Below are positions 22,198 through 32,100 of a stretch of DNA of 64,000 nucleotides, piece by piece. How positions within the stretch are numbered: position 1 is the first letter of the stretch; each line of letters begins with the position of its first letter. The notes beneath the pieces were generated by a model that searched no databases, was not told where the DNA came from, and saw only the letters and a program-made list of their open reading frames with translations. Source of the stretch: Mesostigma viride (Eukaryota; Streptophyta; Mesostigmatophyceae; Mesostigmatales; Mesostigmataceae); assembly GCA_009746045.1 (NCBI GenBank), contig RPFO01000213.1, forward strand, positions 974,302 to 1,038,301. The letters are read 5' to 3'. A program made the position numbers and the translations under genes.

Positions 22198-23265
22198 GCT
22201 ATGCTTCCCGTGATAATGCACTCCGCGTCCGAACAAAATGTCGAGAAAGCAAACAATCTACACGCGAGAGAACTGGGCTGATAGCTTTTCAGTACTGGTT
22301 TTACCGTGCCTTCAAATTCCATTAGCTTACTTAACCATGGCTGACTAATTTTAGCTAATTTACAGGTATTTGTACCACTGGCCGCACCGCCCGCATGCAT
22401 GGACGAGTCTCGAAGACGTAAGGGCATTACGTCGGAGTTTACGTACAGATCTGTAATAAAAAAACAGATCTGCATATACGCCTAGCCATCTGTATTTTTC
22501 GGGCCCTAACTTTACAGATCTGTCAAAAGCTCAGCAGGTGCGCAGCCAACAAGATGCCACCATTTTAAGCACCATTTATTTAGGCAGCCTGCACACATAA
22601 CAAAAAAAAACGTGCCGGCATCCTCACGCCGCGCTATTGTACCCTAAACACAGTGTACAGCAGCAGACTTGCCCAGTTGCCTGGCCCTTGTCACCGGGGA
22701 GGCATGCGCATCATGCCACGTGGCGCCGCATCTTGCCACGTAGCGCCGCGCTATTGGGGGCCAGTAATCAGGGGCCACCGCCGCCGACCTTCGTTTTGCT
22801 CGCCAGCCCCTATATCCAAATAGGGGCCGGCGCGTTCCGCAGCAGTCAGGCCCTGGGACGGGCCCCTATTACCCAGGAAATTTTGCCTGGAGATGTCACC
22901 CCTCCTACTGGTACACCTGCAAGATGCGATGACAGTACACCTGCCTCTAAGTCATACGGACAAGAACATATTTTATATCTTACAAGAGGACCGGTGACAT
23001 GCCCAGCCAAAATTTCACGGGTACTAGGGTCTGGCCCCAAGGCTGCCGGTGGCTGCATTGGTCTGCCCCCTATATAAATATAGGGGCTGCCAGCGGGGGT
23101 CATGGCCCCCATATGGCGAGCCTACTGCCAAAGGGGATTTGCCACGTGGCAAGTGCTCGTCTGCAGTGTTTGGACTTCGGCGGGTGTTTCCAGCTGCACT
23201 AGGAATAAGCGGCGTTTAGGGGGCATAGGAATACGTGCACACATTTTGTTCCGGATTATTCCAGC
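22198..23265. other. Upstream region of the HIRAN gene, palindrome-rich
   Basis: No ORF supported. Contains an ACAGATCTGT palindrome cluster (22445-22475, 22513-22522) and two hairpins with CCCCTAT/ATAGGGG stems (22808-22827 and 23070-23089). An arm (22979-23000) is repeated inverted at 24341-24362. The second hairpin includes TATATAAATA, about 190 bp upstream of the HIRAN start, and could act as a TATA box. Confidence 0.45.
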
Positions 23266-23643
23266 ATGGTTGAGTGCCAAGCGGACGTCACCCTCAAAGG
23301 GTTACATTATTACGACAATAAGTGCGTCCCAAACGAGGAGATTGCCGTTTGGGCCCGGGAGCCTGACAACAAATATGATCGCAATGCTATCAACGTTTTC
23401 TCGCCTCCCGGGATCCAAGTAGGCCTCATATCGGCCGGGGAGGCCTCCGTTTTGGCCCCGTTATTGGATGCCGGCGAGATCACCATGCAATTGAACGGGA
23501 CAGCTGATTTCGTCCCCCATCGTGAGCAAACCCTGCGAGCAACCTTCACCATCGTCCATGGACAGATAGCCGAGATAGCGAGGCGTCTTTCTCGGCTTGC
23601 CAACTTCCGCATGGTTCAAATGCCATCAATGACGAGCTTGTGA
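23266..23643 (+). CDS. Stand-alone HIRAN-domain protein
   Basis: A single-exon 125-residue protein made almost entirely of a HIRAN domain. The hallmark is residues 29-46, VWAREPDNKYDRNAINVF (the REP-x-N-x-YD-x-NAI core), followed by IQVGLISAGEASVLAPLLDAG. In HLTF and Rad5 this domain binds 3'-OH single-stranded DNA ends at stalled forks; bacterial stand-alone forms occur with nucleases and helicases. No helicase, RING or nuclease domain is present here or next to it. The start is the first ATG of the frame, preceding the conserved strand. The gene lies between inverted repeats (22979/24362), suggesting it may be cargo of a DNA transposon; that is inference. Confidence 0.75.
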   Translation: MVECQADVTLKGLHYYDNKCVPNEEIAVWAREPDNKYDRNAINVFSPPGIQVGLISAGEASVLAPLLDAGEITMQLNGTADFVPHREQTLRATFTIVHGQIAEIARRLSRLANFRMVQMPSMTSL

Positions 23644-24751
23644 TTGCCATCTATTGCGATGGTGTGACATCAAACGTGACGTAAATCCGTCCCCAAGTCT
23701 CCATGTTGGACCAATCGAACTAGCAACTACGTAATGGTAATTTCAAATACTAAAGTAAACTTGCAGTTGCATTATAGAACGCGCTTGGCGTCCATTTCAT
23801 CCCTTATATGGCCCTTGCCCTTGCCCTTGCCCTTGCCCTACTTAGTTGTCTTCACACGCTTCCGCGTTGGCTACAAAACGCTTCCGCGGACACCTTTCAG
23901 CGGGGAAAGTGCCCCCGGGCTTCCGACGTGAGCAACACCAGCCTGTGTATCGACCAGTAACAATCCATGGTCAGTTTCAAACCGAACATTCATTGGTGAA
24001 TTTCTCAAGTATTGTCAGCGGGCCTTGGAAAGGGAGCAAATTCAGCAAGCGCTGCGGAACTTAGATACTAAAATTTCGTTTTTTGTTCGTAACGTACAGC
24101 CAATCATTTTGCTCCCGGATCAAAGTGTGATCTGGTCACTGAACACGAATTCAGCGCGTTGGGGGGGGGCATATGGGGGCCGGCTGTCGGCGCACCGGTG
24201 GCGGCGCCCCAGGGGGGCGCTAGCATACTGGGGGCCAGCAAGTTTCATTCCGGCGGTTGGCATTGGACCCTGAGTTCAATATGGGGGCCGGACATTTCGA
24301 CCTGGCGGTGGCGGTATTGGGCCCCCAAATAGCATGGCTGTATGTCACCGGTCCTCTTACAAGTATCTTGGACGAAAAAAATACGAACCACATACAAGAC
24401 ATGACTCCAAGCGCCGTATCTGGGACCCAGTTTGCTACGAACTAAACACGTTTGTTTCGTTAACGAGTCGTAACGACAAAAGCGTTACACACTTTGAAAG
24501 TCTCCGTAAAGTTCAGAAAATTGTTCAGGACACGAACAGCTAGTGTCAGGCACGAAAAAATTCTCGGTAGGGATACGGCTGTTCCGTATCTTTTCTGTAC
24601 AAACAAACGTTACAACCACAAAATCAGATCCAGCCCGCGTACGTTAAAGTGCACCTGTCGAAACGGTATACTTTCAATGTACTTTTTCGTTTCCGCAACG
24701 TTAACAACTCGTATACCTTTACGACGCGTAGAAAAATCGCTTAGTGCACCC
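23644..24751. other. Downstream of the HIRAN gene; inverted-repeat partner region
   Basis: No supported gene. Contains (CCCTTG)n at 23812-23838, several GGGGGCC-rich blocks (24163-24330), and the inverted partner of the 22979-23000 arm at 24341-24362. Confidence 0.45.
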
Positions 24752-25036
24752 ATATGGGGGTGGAGGTGGGGGTGGAGAAGGGTAGTGCTGGAGGTGGGGA
24801 TGGGGGTGGGGGTGAGGGGGGAGGAGGGTGGCGATTGGGGTTAATACTTTTGAACGCATGGCCGAGCTTCTTTCTTTCAGGGCGGATATGCGTCCTCTCC
24901 AGTACTGGCTGGGGTCGCTGGCGTGTCGACTGAGCCTCATCCCGCGGGCTCAAGGCGGGCCAAGAGGCGAGTGATCGAGGCTGGAAAATTGGCGGAAAGG
25001 TTGATTGACCGTGGCGTGCCTGGCGACCTTGCATCC
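24752..25036 (-). mobile_element. LINE A 5' leader without body
   Basis: Homologous to 5830-6095, the leader of the near-complete LINE A. It has the same G-rich tract, the same GGCGATTGGGGTTAAT segment and the same GCATCC end. Both encode a peptide frame starting MQGRQARHGQ on the minus strand. Lack of any 3' part is the reverse of the usual 5' truncation of LINEs. Confidence 0.7.
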
Positions 25037-25599
25037 CCATTATGCTCGCAGGGTGCGACATGGAGATGGAAAGGGGCCTGTTTATTAATAAAGGCTCTGC
25101 CCAAAGCCTATTGTACCGCGAGGCCGCAAGGGTGTGCCCCGCTTACCGAGCGCCCTCCATGCCGGGGACGTGCGTTGACGACGACGATGCAGGGGCCAGC
25201 TTGGGACGTGGCTTGTGCCGGCATATGCCCATGCATAAGTTTAATTAATTAATTAGGAACATAACTCCGTTGGGAGTATTGATGTAGCACATAGCCCTTG
25301 AGAAGGGGCATATGGCCTATAATACATTCTAAGCTACTTCCTGCAAGGGTGGGAATGTAAACGACCCTTGCTCTAGGTGCACCAGGGCACCTGCATCCCC
25401 ATGATCTATCAAGCTATGCCCAGCTAAGGGGGAGCCTGTCATGGGGGGAAAGATCATCATAGCTATACAAAAGCTAGAGCGTGGCATCTCAGCAGAGAGC
25501 AGCTCTCTGCATGGGCACAGCATAACTAAATAAAGCTAGGCATCATCTGGGGTGTGGCACATCATAGGCACACATGTACATGGCTAAATAATGCTCGTG

Positions 25600-25613
25600 A
25601 ATCAGCTGGTATA
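25600..25613. repeat. Target-site duplication (left copy)
   Basis: AATCAGCTGGTATA, repeated exactly at 27637-27650, flanks the plus-strand insertion. Confidence 0.8.
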
Positions 25614-25784
25614 TTCCCTGCACGAGCCCGGAGCCACGAGCCACGAGCCACGAGGTAGCCATGGCTGTCGGAGCTCATAACTTTCACGTTTGAGCGCCGA
25701 ATTCAGCTGTGAATATCACAATCGCTTCGTCTTTCTAAGACGCACATGCTGATATAATTTTCCGACGCTATTACGCAATATACG

Positions 25785-27171
25785 ATGAGCAAACGCCTCT
25801 CGACACAACGCAGCCTGGCGGCTGCGCTTAGCAATGAAAATACGTCTGCAGCCCCGGCTGCAGCTTCGCCAACCGGCCCAGAAGGCAGCGGCGCCACTAG
25901 CCAAGCTCTAGTGGTCGCCCAGCCCCAGGCTCTGGCCGCCTCGCCCTCTGCATCGCCTGAACCTAAGCGCAGTCGCTCTGCTGAGCCACCCTGGGAAGAG
26001 CGCTCCTTTGACGTCAACAGCTCCGGCTTCTGGCAACGCAGCGCCGGTTGGTTCATGGAAGACTTGTTTTACGGCAATCACGCCTCGCTTCTAGCCCTGT
26101 GCGTGCACCTCACGTCCCACAACCGTGGACGCTGGCCTGGTGATGGCCGGCTTGTCGACCCCGCCGAGGCTCTCCCAATCATTCACCGCATGCATGAGTC
26201 GCCCCAAGCTCCAACGCTTCGCCCTCTGCTCCCTTGTTGGCCGCTCCGAAGCCGCGATCTGGGTTTCCCCCCCCCCCCCCCACCTTCCCCACCGAAGCCA
26301 CCATCCGCACCCTCCTCAAGGAAGCTTTCGAGCAGCACGTGACCCCTCTTGCCGCAGATGTGGCGGCACTTGGCGGCACGCTGGCTGCTGAGCTCCCCAC
26401 CATCCCCACCGCCACCGCCACCCTCCTCGCCTCCCCCCCCCCCCCTCCGCCCCTACCGACTCCATCACCGCCAAGCTCCGCGACATCGACCAGCGCCTCA
26501 AGGATAATGCAATCGCTATCGAGGTCTTGCAGAACACAGCAGGCCTCACCGCCCAGGCAGTGAAGGACATTGCCGCCAAGCCAGCCCCGGCTGGCCTGGC
26601 CGGCGATGCTCCTCCCATCACGACCTGGGCGGACATGCTTAAGCAGCACACCACCTCCACCACCTCCGCCGTCGCAGCCCAGCTCAAGCGGCAGACGCTT
26701 GACCTCCGCGAGGAGGCCGAGCTCGCCAAGCGCAGCCTCAACGTCATTGTCAAGAATCTCAAGATGGAGGAAGGTGAGAATTCCGAGAAGCTTGCGCGTG
26801 CTTTTGAGAGAGAAATCCTTGATCGCATGGGCCTTACTGGTGAGATCGAGCTGGCCGCCCACCGCCTTCCCCGCGCGCGGGGTAAGGCCGGGCCGCCCCC
26901 GCTCCTTCTCACCTTTAAGACCCCGGCGGACAAGATTTCTTTTCTCAGACGCCGCAAGCGGCTCGAGAAGACTCTCTTCACCCTTGACGACGACTTGACC
27001 CTGGCACAGCAACAACGGCGACGGGAGCTATGGCCGACCTACCTCCAGCTCCGGCAGACCAAGGCGGGCCAGCCGGTGTACTGGAAGGGGGCGGCCATCT
27101 ACGTCGGCCACAAGCCCTGGCAAGCGACCCCCTCGACCACCGCGGCCCCAGCAACTCCAGCCCCCGCCTAG
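25785..27171 (+). pseudogene. L1 ORF1p-like protein, frame-disrupted at C runs
   Basis: Nucleic-acid chaperone type protein. It starts MSKRLSTQRSLAAAL (25785), with a disordered Ala/Pro segment and a PPWEERSFD...LTSHNRGRWPG domain. A coiled-coil-like region follows (RDIDQRLKDNAIAIEVLQNT). The C-terminal half matches the L1 ORF1p layout: RRM-like RSLNVIVKNLKMEEG, AHRLPRARGK, PLLLTFKTPADKISFL, then a C-terminal domain with DDLTLAQQQRRRELWP. The frame is lost in long C runs at 26269-26281 and 26432-26445. The last part (26527-27171) is open. Read through, it would be about 460 residues. Confidence 0.8.
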
Positions 27172-27604
27172 GGGAATACAGCAGTAGTGTAGAATAGTTA
27201 GACAGTGGCCTTGTACATGCCCGCCTACTACAGGCACTATACCAGCTGAGGCCTAGCCTTTTTAGTCATGTACATGTGTGCCTATGATGAGCCACCCTCC
27301 AGATGATGCCTAGCTTTATTTAATTATGCAGTGCCCATGCAGGGAGTAACTCTCTGCTGAGACGCCATGCCATAGCTCTTGTATAGCCATGATGATCTTC
27401 CCCCACATGCCACGCTCCCCCTTAACTGGGCATAGCGCGATACATCATGAGGGTGCAGGTGCCTTGGTGCACCTCGAGCAAGTGTTGTTTACATCCCCAC
27501 CCTTGCAGGAAGTAGCTTAGGATGTATGATAGGCCATATGCCCCTTCTCAAGGGCTATGTGCTACATATTCTGATCAGAGTATATGTAGCTATGTGCTAC
27601 ATAT

Positions 27605-27618
27605 ACTCCCAACGGAGT
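27605..27618 (+). promoter_or_regulatory. 3'-terminal hairpin of the ORF1-only element
   Basis: ACTCC-CAAC-GGAGT, preceded by TATGTGCTACAT and followed by TATGTTA and AATTC repeats. The same arrangement occurs at 48527-48540 and, inverted, at 25264-25277. It corresponds to the LINE B end at 52356-52369. Confidence 0.65.
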
Positions 27619-27719
27619 TATGTTACAATTCAATTCAATCAGCTGGTATAGTGCCTGTAGGAGGCGTACATGTACATGGCCACGGTCTATCTATTCTACA
27701 CTACTACTGCTGTATTCCC

Positions 27720-28408
27720 CTAAGCTGGGGCGTCTGGAGTCGTTGGGGCCGCGGGGGTCGCATGCCAGGGCTTGTGGCCGACGTAGATGGCCGCCCCCTT
27801 CCAGTACACCGGCTGCCCCGCCTTGGTCTGCCGGAGCTGGAGGTAGGTCGGCCATAGCTCCCGTCGCCGTTGTTGCTGCGCCAGGGTCAAGTCATCGTCA
27901 AGGGTGAAGCGAGTCTTCTCGAGCCGCTTGCGGCGTCTGAGGAAAGAAATCTTGTCCGCCGGGTTCAGAAAGGTGAGAAGGAGCGGGGGCGCCCCTTCCT
28001 TACCCCGCGCGCGGGGAAGGCGGTGGGCGACCAGCTCGATCTCACCATTAAGGCCCATGCGACCAAGGATTTCTCTCTCAAACGCACGTGCGTAAGCTTC
28101 TCAGAATTCTCACCTTCCTCCATGTTGGCTGCGCTTGGCGAGCTCGGCCTCCTCGCGGATGTCAAGCGTCTGCCGCTGGAGCTGCGACGGCGGAGGTGGT
28201 GGAGGTGGTGTGCTGCTTAAGCATGTCCGCCCAGGTCGTGATGGGAGGAGCATCGCCGGCCAGGCCAGCCGGGGCTGGCTTGGCGGCAATGTCCTTCACC
28301 GCCTGGGCGGTGAGGCCTGCGGTGTTCTGCAGGACCTCGATAGCAATGGCATTGTCCTTAAGACGCTGGTCGATGTCGCGGAGCTGGGCGGTGATGGAGT
28401 CGGTGGAG
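27720..28408 (-). pseudogene. ORF1p-like fragment of the older inverted copy
   Basis: Homologous to the C-terminal two-thirds of the ORF1-like protein of the plus copy. The part from 28058 to 27720 is open (MGLNGEIELVAHRLPRARGK onward). The coiled-coil part (28476-28162) is in another frame, with a deletion between them. Confidence 0.75.
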
Positions 28409-29169
28409 GCATAGCCTGGTTCTGGTGCCAAAACGTTGCTTCCAACCAATTCCTGCATCAGCTCGAGAGTCAGCAAATGTAGAGCTCTAGAAAATGAACA
28501 ATAAATTCAAAATTAAAATGAATTAGAAAAATTATGTTAAAATCTTCAACAGGCTAGGAAACTACTTCATCTAGGTTTCTCACCCCAAAACCTATCACTG
28601 TGTTACTACTTTTTACAGGATCCTTTCGGATGGAAGAAAAGCCTAAATTTGCAGTGCACAAATTTGCTGCTCCCACCACTCATGGGGGAGCGCCAAAGCA
28701 GCATGCCCTGCACACCGCCCCACACACCGTAGCAGATAATCTAAATCACATCCTATTGGTACGCCAGTGCACGAACAAAGCACTGGAACCAATCCAGCAA
28801 GATGGCCTCCTGCCTAATGGCTTCCTGCGGTATGCTGGCTGCCAGCTTCCGTGCTGTTTGCCCCTGTGGTAATCAAGTGACGTTTACCGCAAGGCACTTT
28901 GACACATGACCAAGCATTGACAACTTTACGGCGGCTTCCAACAACCGAGCAAACGGCCAGAAATTCAAATCCAAGCTGTTCTTGGCCTCCAATACCTCCA
29001 CGTGCGCATCCTTAGAACTACCTGCTATCAGTTGAAACAACCTGCTATATTCACAAATACTTGAGTACCCGCCCGCAAAACCTTGGCAAACGATGCCACC
29101 CCTGCACGAGCTGTCGGTTGGAAGAAGGCCCGCGTGACGGGCCAATTTGTAAAGCCCCGGGGGAGGGGT
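28409..29169. other. No supported gene; 3' flank of the kinase gene
   Basis: AT-richer sequence without recognised coding. It may contain the kinase 3' UTR immediately below 29170. Confidence 0.5.
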
Positions 29170-32100
29170 TCACTGGATGGTGCACTTGCAGCCGGGCGGC
29201 AGCCTGCCCATCATGTGGCGCTTGATGTCCTCCAGAATGTCAATGATCTCTTGGAAGTTGGGCCGCTGTTTGGGGTCCTCCGCCCAGCAACGCACAACGA
29301 GGCTGTCCGTCACCACGCCATGCAAACAAGACAGGGCTCGCACACATCATATTAGTGACACGGGTCAAGAGAACAACGTGCCTAATAGAAGGATACGAGG
29401 CCAATAAGGCTATTGAACAAGGATATTAGGCCAATACGAAGCATAGGGCCAGTACACGACTGTTTTCACTGTTTGCGACAAGCGCACAGCAGAAGAACCA
29501 GCGAGAACACCTTAACGAGAGCATGGACCTGGACCAAAGTTGCCTCTCTTCAAGCACACAGCGTGGGCAGGCGGTGTCAAACCATGGTTACCATGTAATG
29601 TGACGCCCGTCTAAGCAAGCCCAGGGGAGGTATTGCAGGCATCCTGCTGACCCTATCACGGATATTTCTTCGTTTGTTCACCGAGTCTCGTTTGCGACCC
29701 TATTTGGGGCATGGTCAGGGCTGCTAGTGGCAGCTGCCAGGAACTCTTGCCCCCGTACAGGCGTGCACGAGCGAGATTCCTGCCAAAGTGGTGCCAACAG
29801 CGACCTCCAACGGCAACGCAGCCCGGGCCCTGTAAGGAAGCCGATGCTGTCTGGCTGCCTTCTCACCCGGTACAGCCATCAGAACCGGTACCCAAACGTG
29901 GATGAAAGCATCAAGGCCGGCAATAAACCTGGTGGAAAATCTTCCAGGATGAGCAGTGGTGGGCTGGTGATGGCTGGGCAATTCACAGGCAGGCGCGGCG
30001 ATGGGTGGGTGTAGATGAGGCCGGGGAGGGATAGCTGGCACTCACTCGCGCAGCGCGGGCGGGTATAACCGCAAGGTCATCTTGGGTCGAAGACCGTTGA
30101 GGGCGGCGGCAGATGCAGCGACGGCAGGTGGGGTGTACTGGTATGCTGGCGCACCCTCCACCATCTGAGGTCAGGCGGGCAGAGGGACAAGTCAAGGCAG
30201 CCAGGATTTTGGTCCATGCTCAGGGCCATGATGTTGGGAATGTCCAGGGGTCAAAGCAACCTCAACAATCCCAAGTGGGAGAGCATGGCGACTGAGGCGA
30301 AACAAAATTTCGCAGAAGGTCCAGCACAAGGGGCTGAGGGGCTGCGGGGCTGAGGGGCTGGGGCTGAGGGGCTGATATGGGTGGAAAGTGTATGCCATAC
30401 CACCCCACATGATCCAAGCACGCCGCGTTGGGGATCACAGGGAGATGCGACCACGAGACCCGACGGTTCCACAGGAGTGCACGCGGGCATGGTGGCTGTG
30501 TTTCATCGATCGGCAGCAGCTGCCAAGTGGGCAAGTTTTAGTAGGGAGGCATGCCGCAGTCATTTGCACAAGCATAAGGACGAGGTCGAGTCGCTTGACC
30601 AAGACATACCACACGCAGACTTTTTTTAACTTCTTGACAAAAAACCGTCACTGCTATAGTTTTACGCCGCACGGGGTACTCCCAGTTGTACCTGTACCAC
30701 CATGCCCCAACAACATGCCCAGACGGAATCCCCAGGCAGGAACCTAGAGAGACCACGAACAGCGCCCGAACGCCAGAGAGATGCGCCCCGACCCAGCAGC
30801 GCAAAGGAGACCTAGTGAACAAAAACGTTAACTACAGCCCGATAGTGACCGGTAATGGCCCCACATGCACTGTCGTACCTCATAGAGGATGATGGCGAAT
30901 GAGTAGACATCGACGCTCTTGTCATACGGCTTGTGCTTGAAGACCTCTGGGGCCATGTACCGGTCTGTGGCAGAAAGTTGGAGGATGCCGTGATGGAGGC
31001 ACCAAGGCGGGCACGCATATGCACATGTGATGTCATGCCCAGATTCCCGTTAGTTACATAAAAAAAGAAGCAATAAACTTGATAAACGACACAATGTTAG
31101 CAAATGGCGGTGCTTGGGACATGCACATGGCTACGACTCCCACCCCGGGGGTATGCAAGGTTTCTTTCTGCGCATCCCCCGAAAGGGGGCCAGTGAGAGC
31201 ACAAGCATGCAAAATAGAGATGGCACACAAACTAAAGAAGCACCCGGATGACAGGAAATAAGAGGCTGGCACACACTGGCTGTTGTATATAACGCCAACA
31301 ACGGGCATGTATGTTATAGAAGTACGGGTGTCCTCACGGGTCAAGGAAAGCCAAGGGCTTCCGCTACCTGGAACGACGACGTACCATAAGATCCACAATG
31401 AGACCCAGCATCTATACAATATATTCAAAACAATAAGACCCCGAGTGGCCTTCAAGTCCGCATCCCCTGTCCCATGTGTGACCGAAATCGACTGTCCACC
31501 CCAAGACTCTGCATCACATGGCTGGCCCATAGAAAAGCATGGCCTGCAGAAACCAACCGCTGGCATCCCCCCCCAAAACACACACACACACACACACATC
31601 CACGCCCTCACATACGCAGCTGCCGTCCGCCCTCCGCCCCCCCCCCCCCGCCCCTCACACAGCTGCCGGTCTCCGCTCCTCCCCTCGCCCCCCCTCCCCC
31701 CTGCTCATGACGTACAGCTGCCGGTCTCTCCTGTCATCTGGTACTGCTCCTCCATATTGGTCGTCTGCAGCAGCTTGGACAGACCAAAGTCGCCAACCTT
31801 GAGGTGCCCGCTGTCCGCCACCAGGATGTTCCTGCGCTCGCGGGGGTGGGGGGCACGGATGATGTATGATGGGTGGTGGGTGGGGTAAGGGGTGGGGTAA
31901 GGGGTGGGGTAAGGGGTGGGGTAAGGGGTGGGGTAAGGGGTGGGGTAAGGGGTGGGGTAAGGGGTGGGGTAAGGGGTGGGGTAAGGGGTGGGGTAAGGGG
32001 TGGGGTAAGGGGTGGAGCATGCCTGGGGTATGGGTGGGGCACAAAGTCAGGTCCAAGTATGGGTAGGGTAAGGGCGAGGAAGGAGTGGGGTATGGGTGGG

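Larger units (their letters stand above)
25614..27636 (+). mobile_element. ORF1-only non-LTR element, full-length copy ('half-LINE')
   Basis: About 2.0 kb, flanked by a 14-bp target duplication. The 5' end carries three copies of GAGCCAC/GCCACGAG. It has one ORF1-type coding region and a ~460-bp 3' UTR with a CCCTTCTCAAGGG hairpin. The terminal hairpin ACTCC-CAAC-GGAGT (27605-27618) precedes an (AATTC)n tail. It contains no endonuclease or reverse transcriptase. The organisation parallels mammalian HAL1 elements, which retain only L1 ORF1. Confidence 0.85.
25235..28408 (-). mobile_element. Older ORF1-only LINE copy, split by a second copy
   Basis: Minus-oriented element whose 3' end lies at 25235-25613: AATT tail, hairpin 25264-25277 and 3' UTR. 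Its more 5' part resumes at 27637-28408 after the inserted plus copy. The upstream end is 5'-truncated near 28408. There is an internal deletion of about 25 bp near 28120 and frame damage near 28180. Confidence 0.8.

Noticed and set aside
31868-32014. Telomere-like GGGGTAAGGGGT repeat
   Set aside because: Unit is 12 bp, interstitial and does not match TTTAGGG-type plant telomeres; a minisatellite is sufficient.
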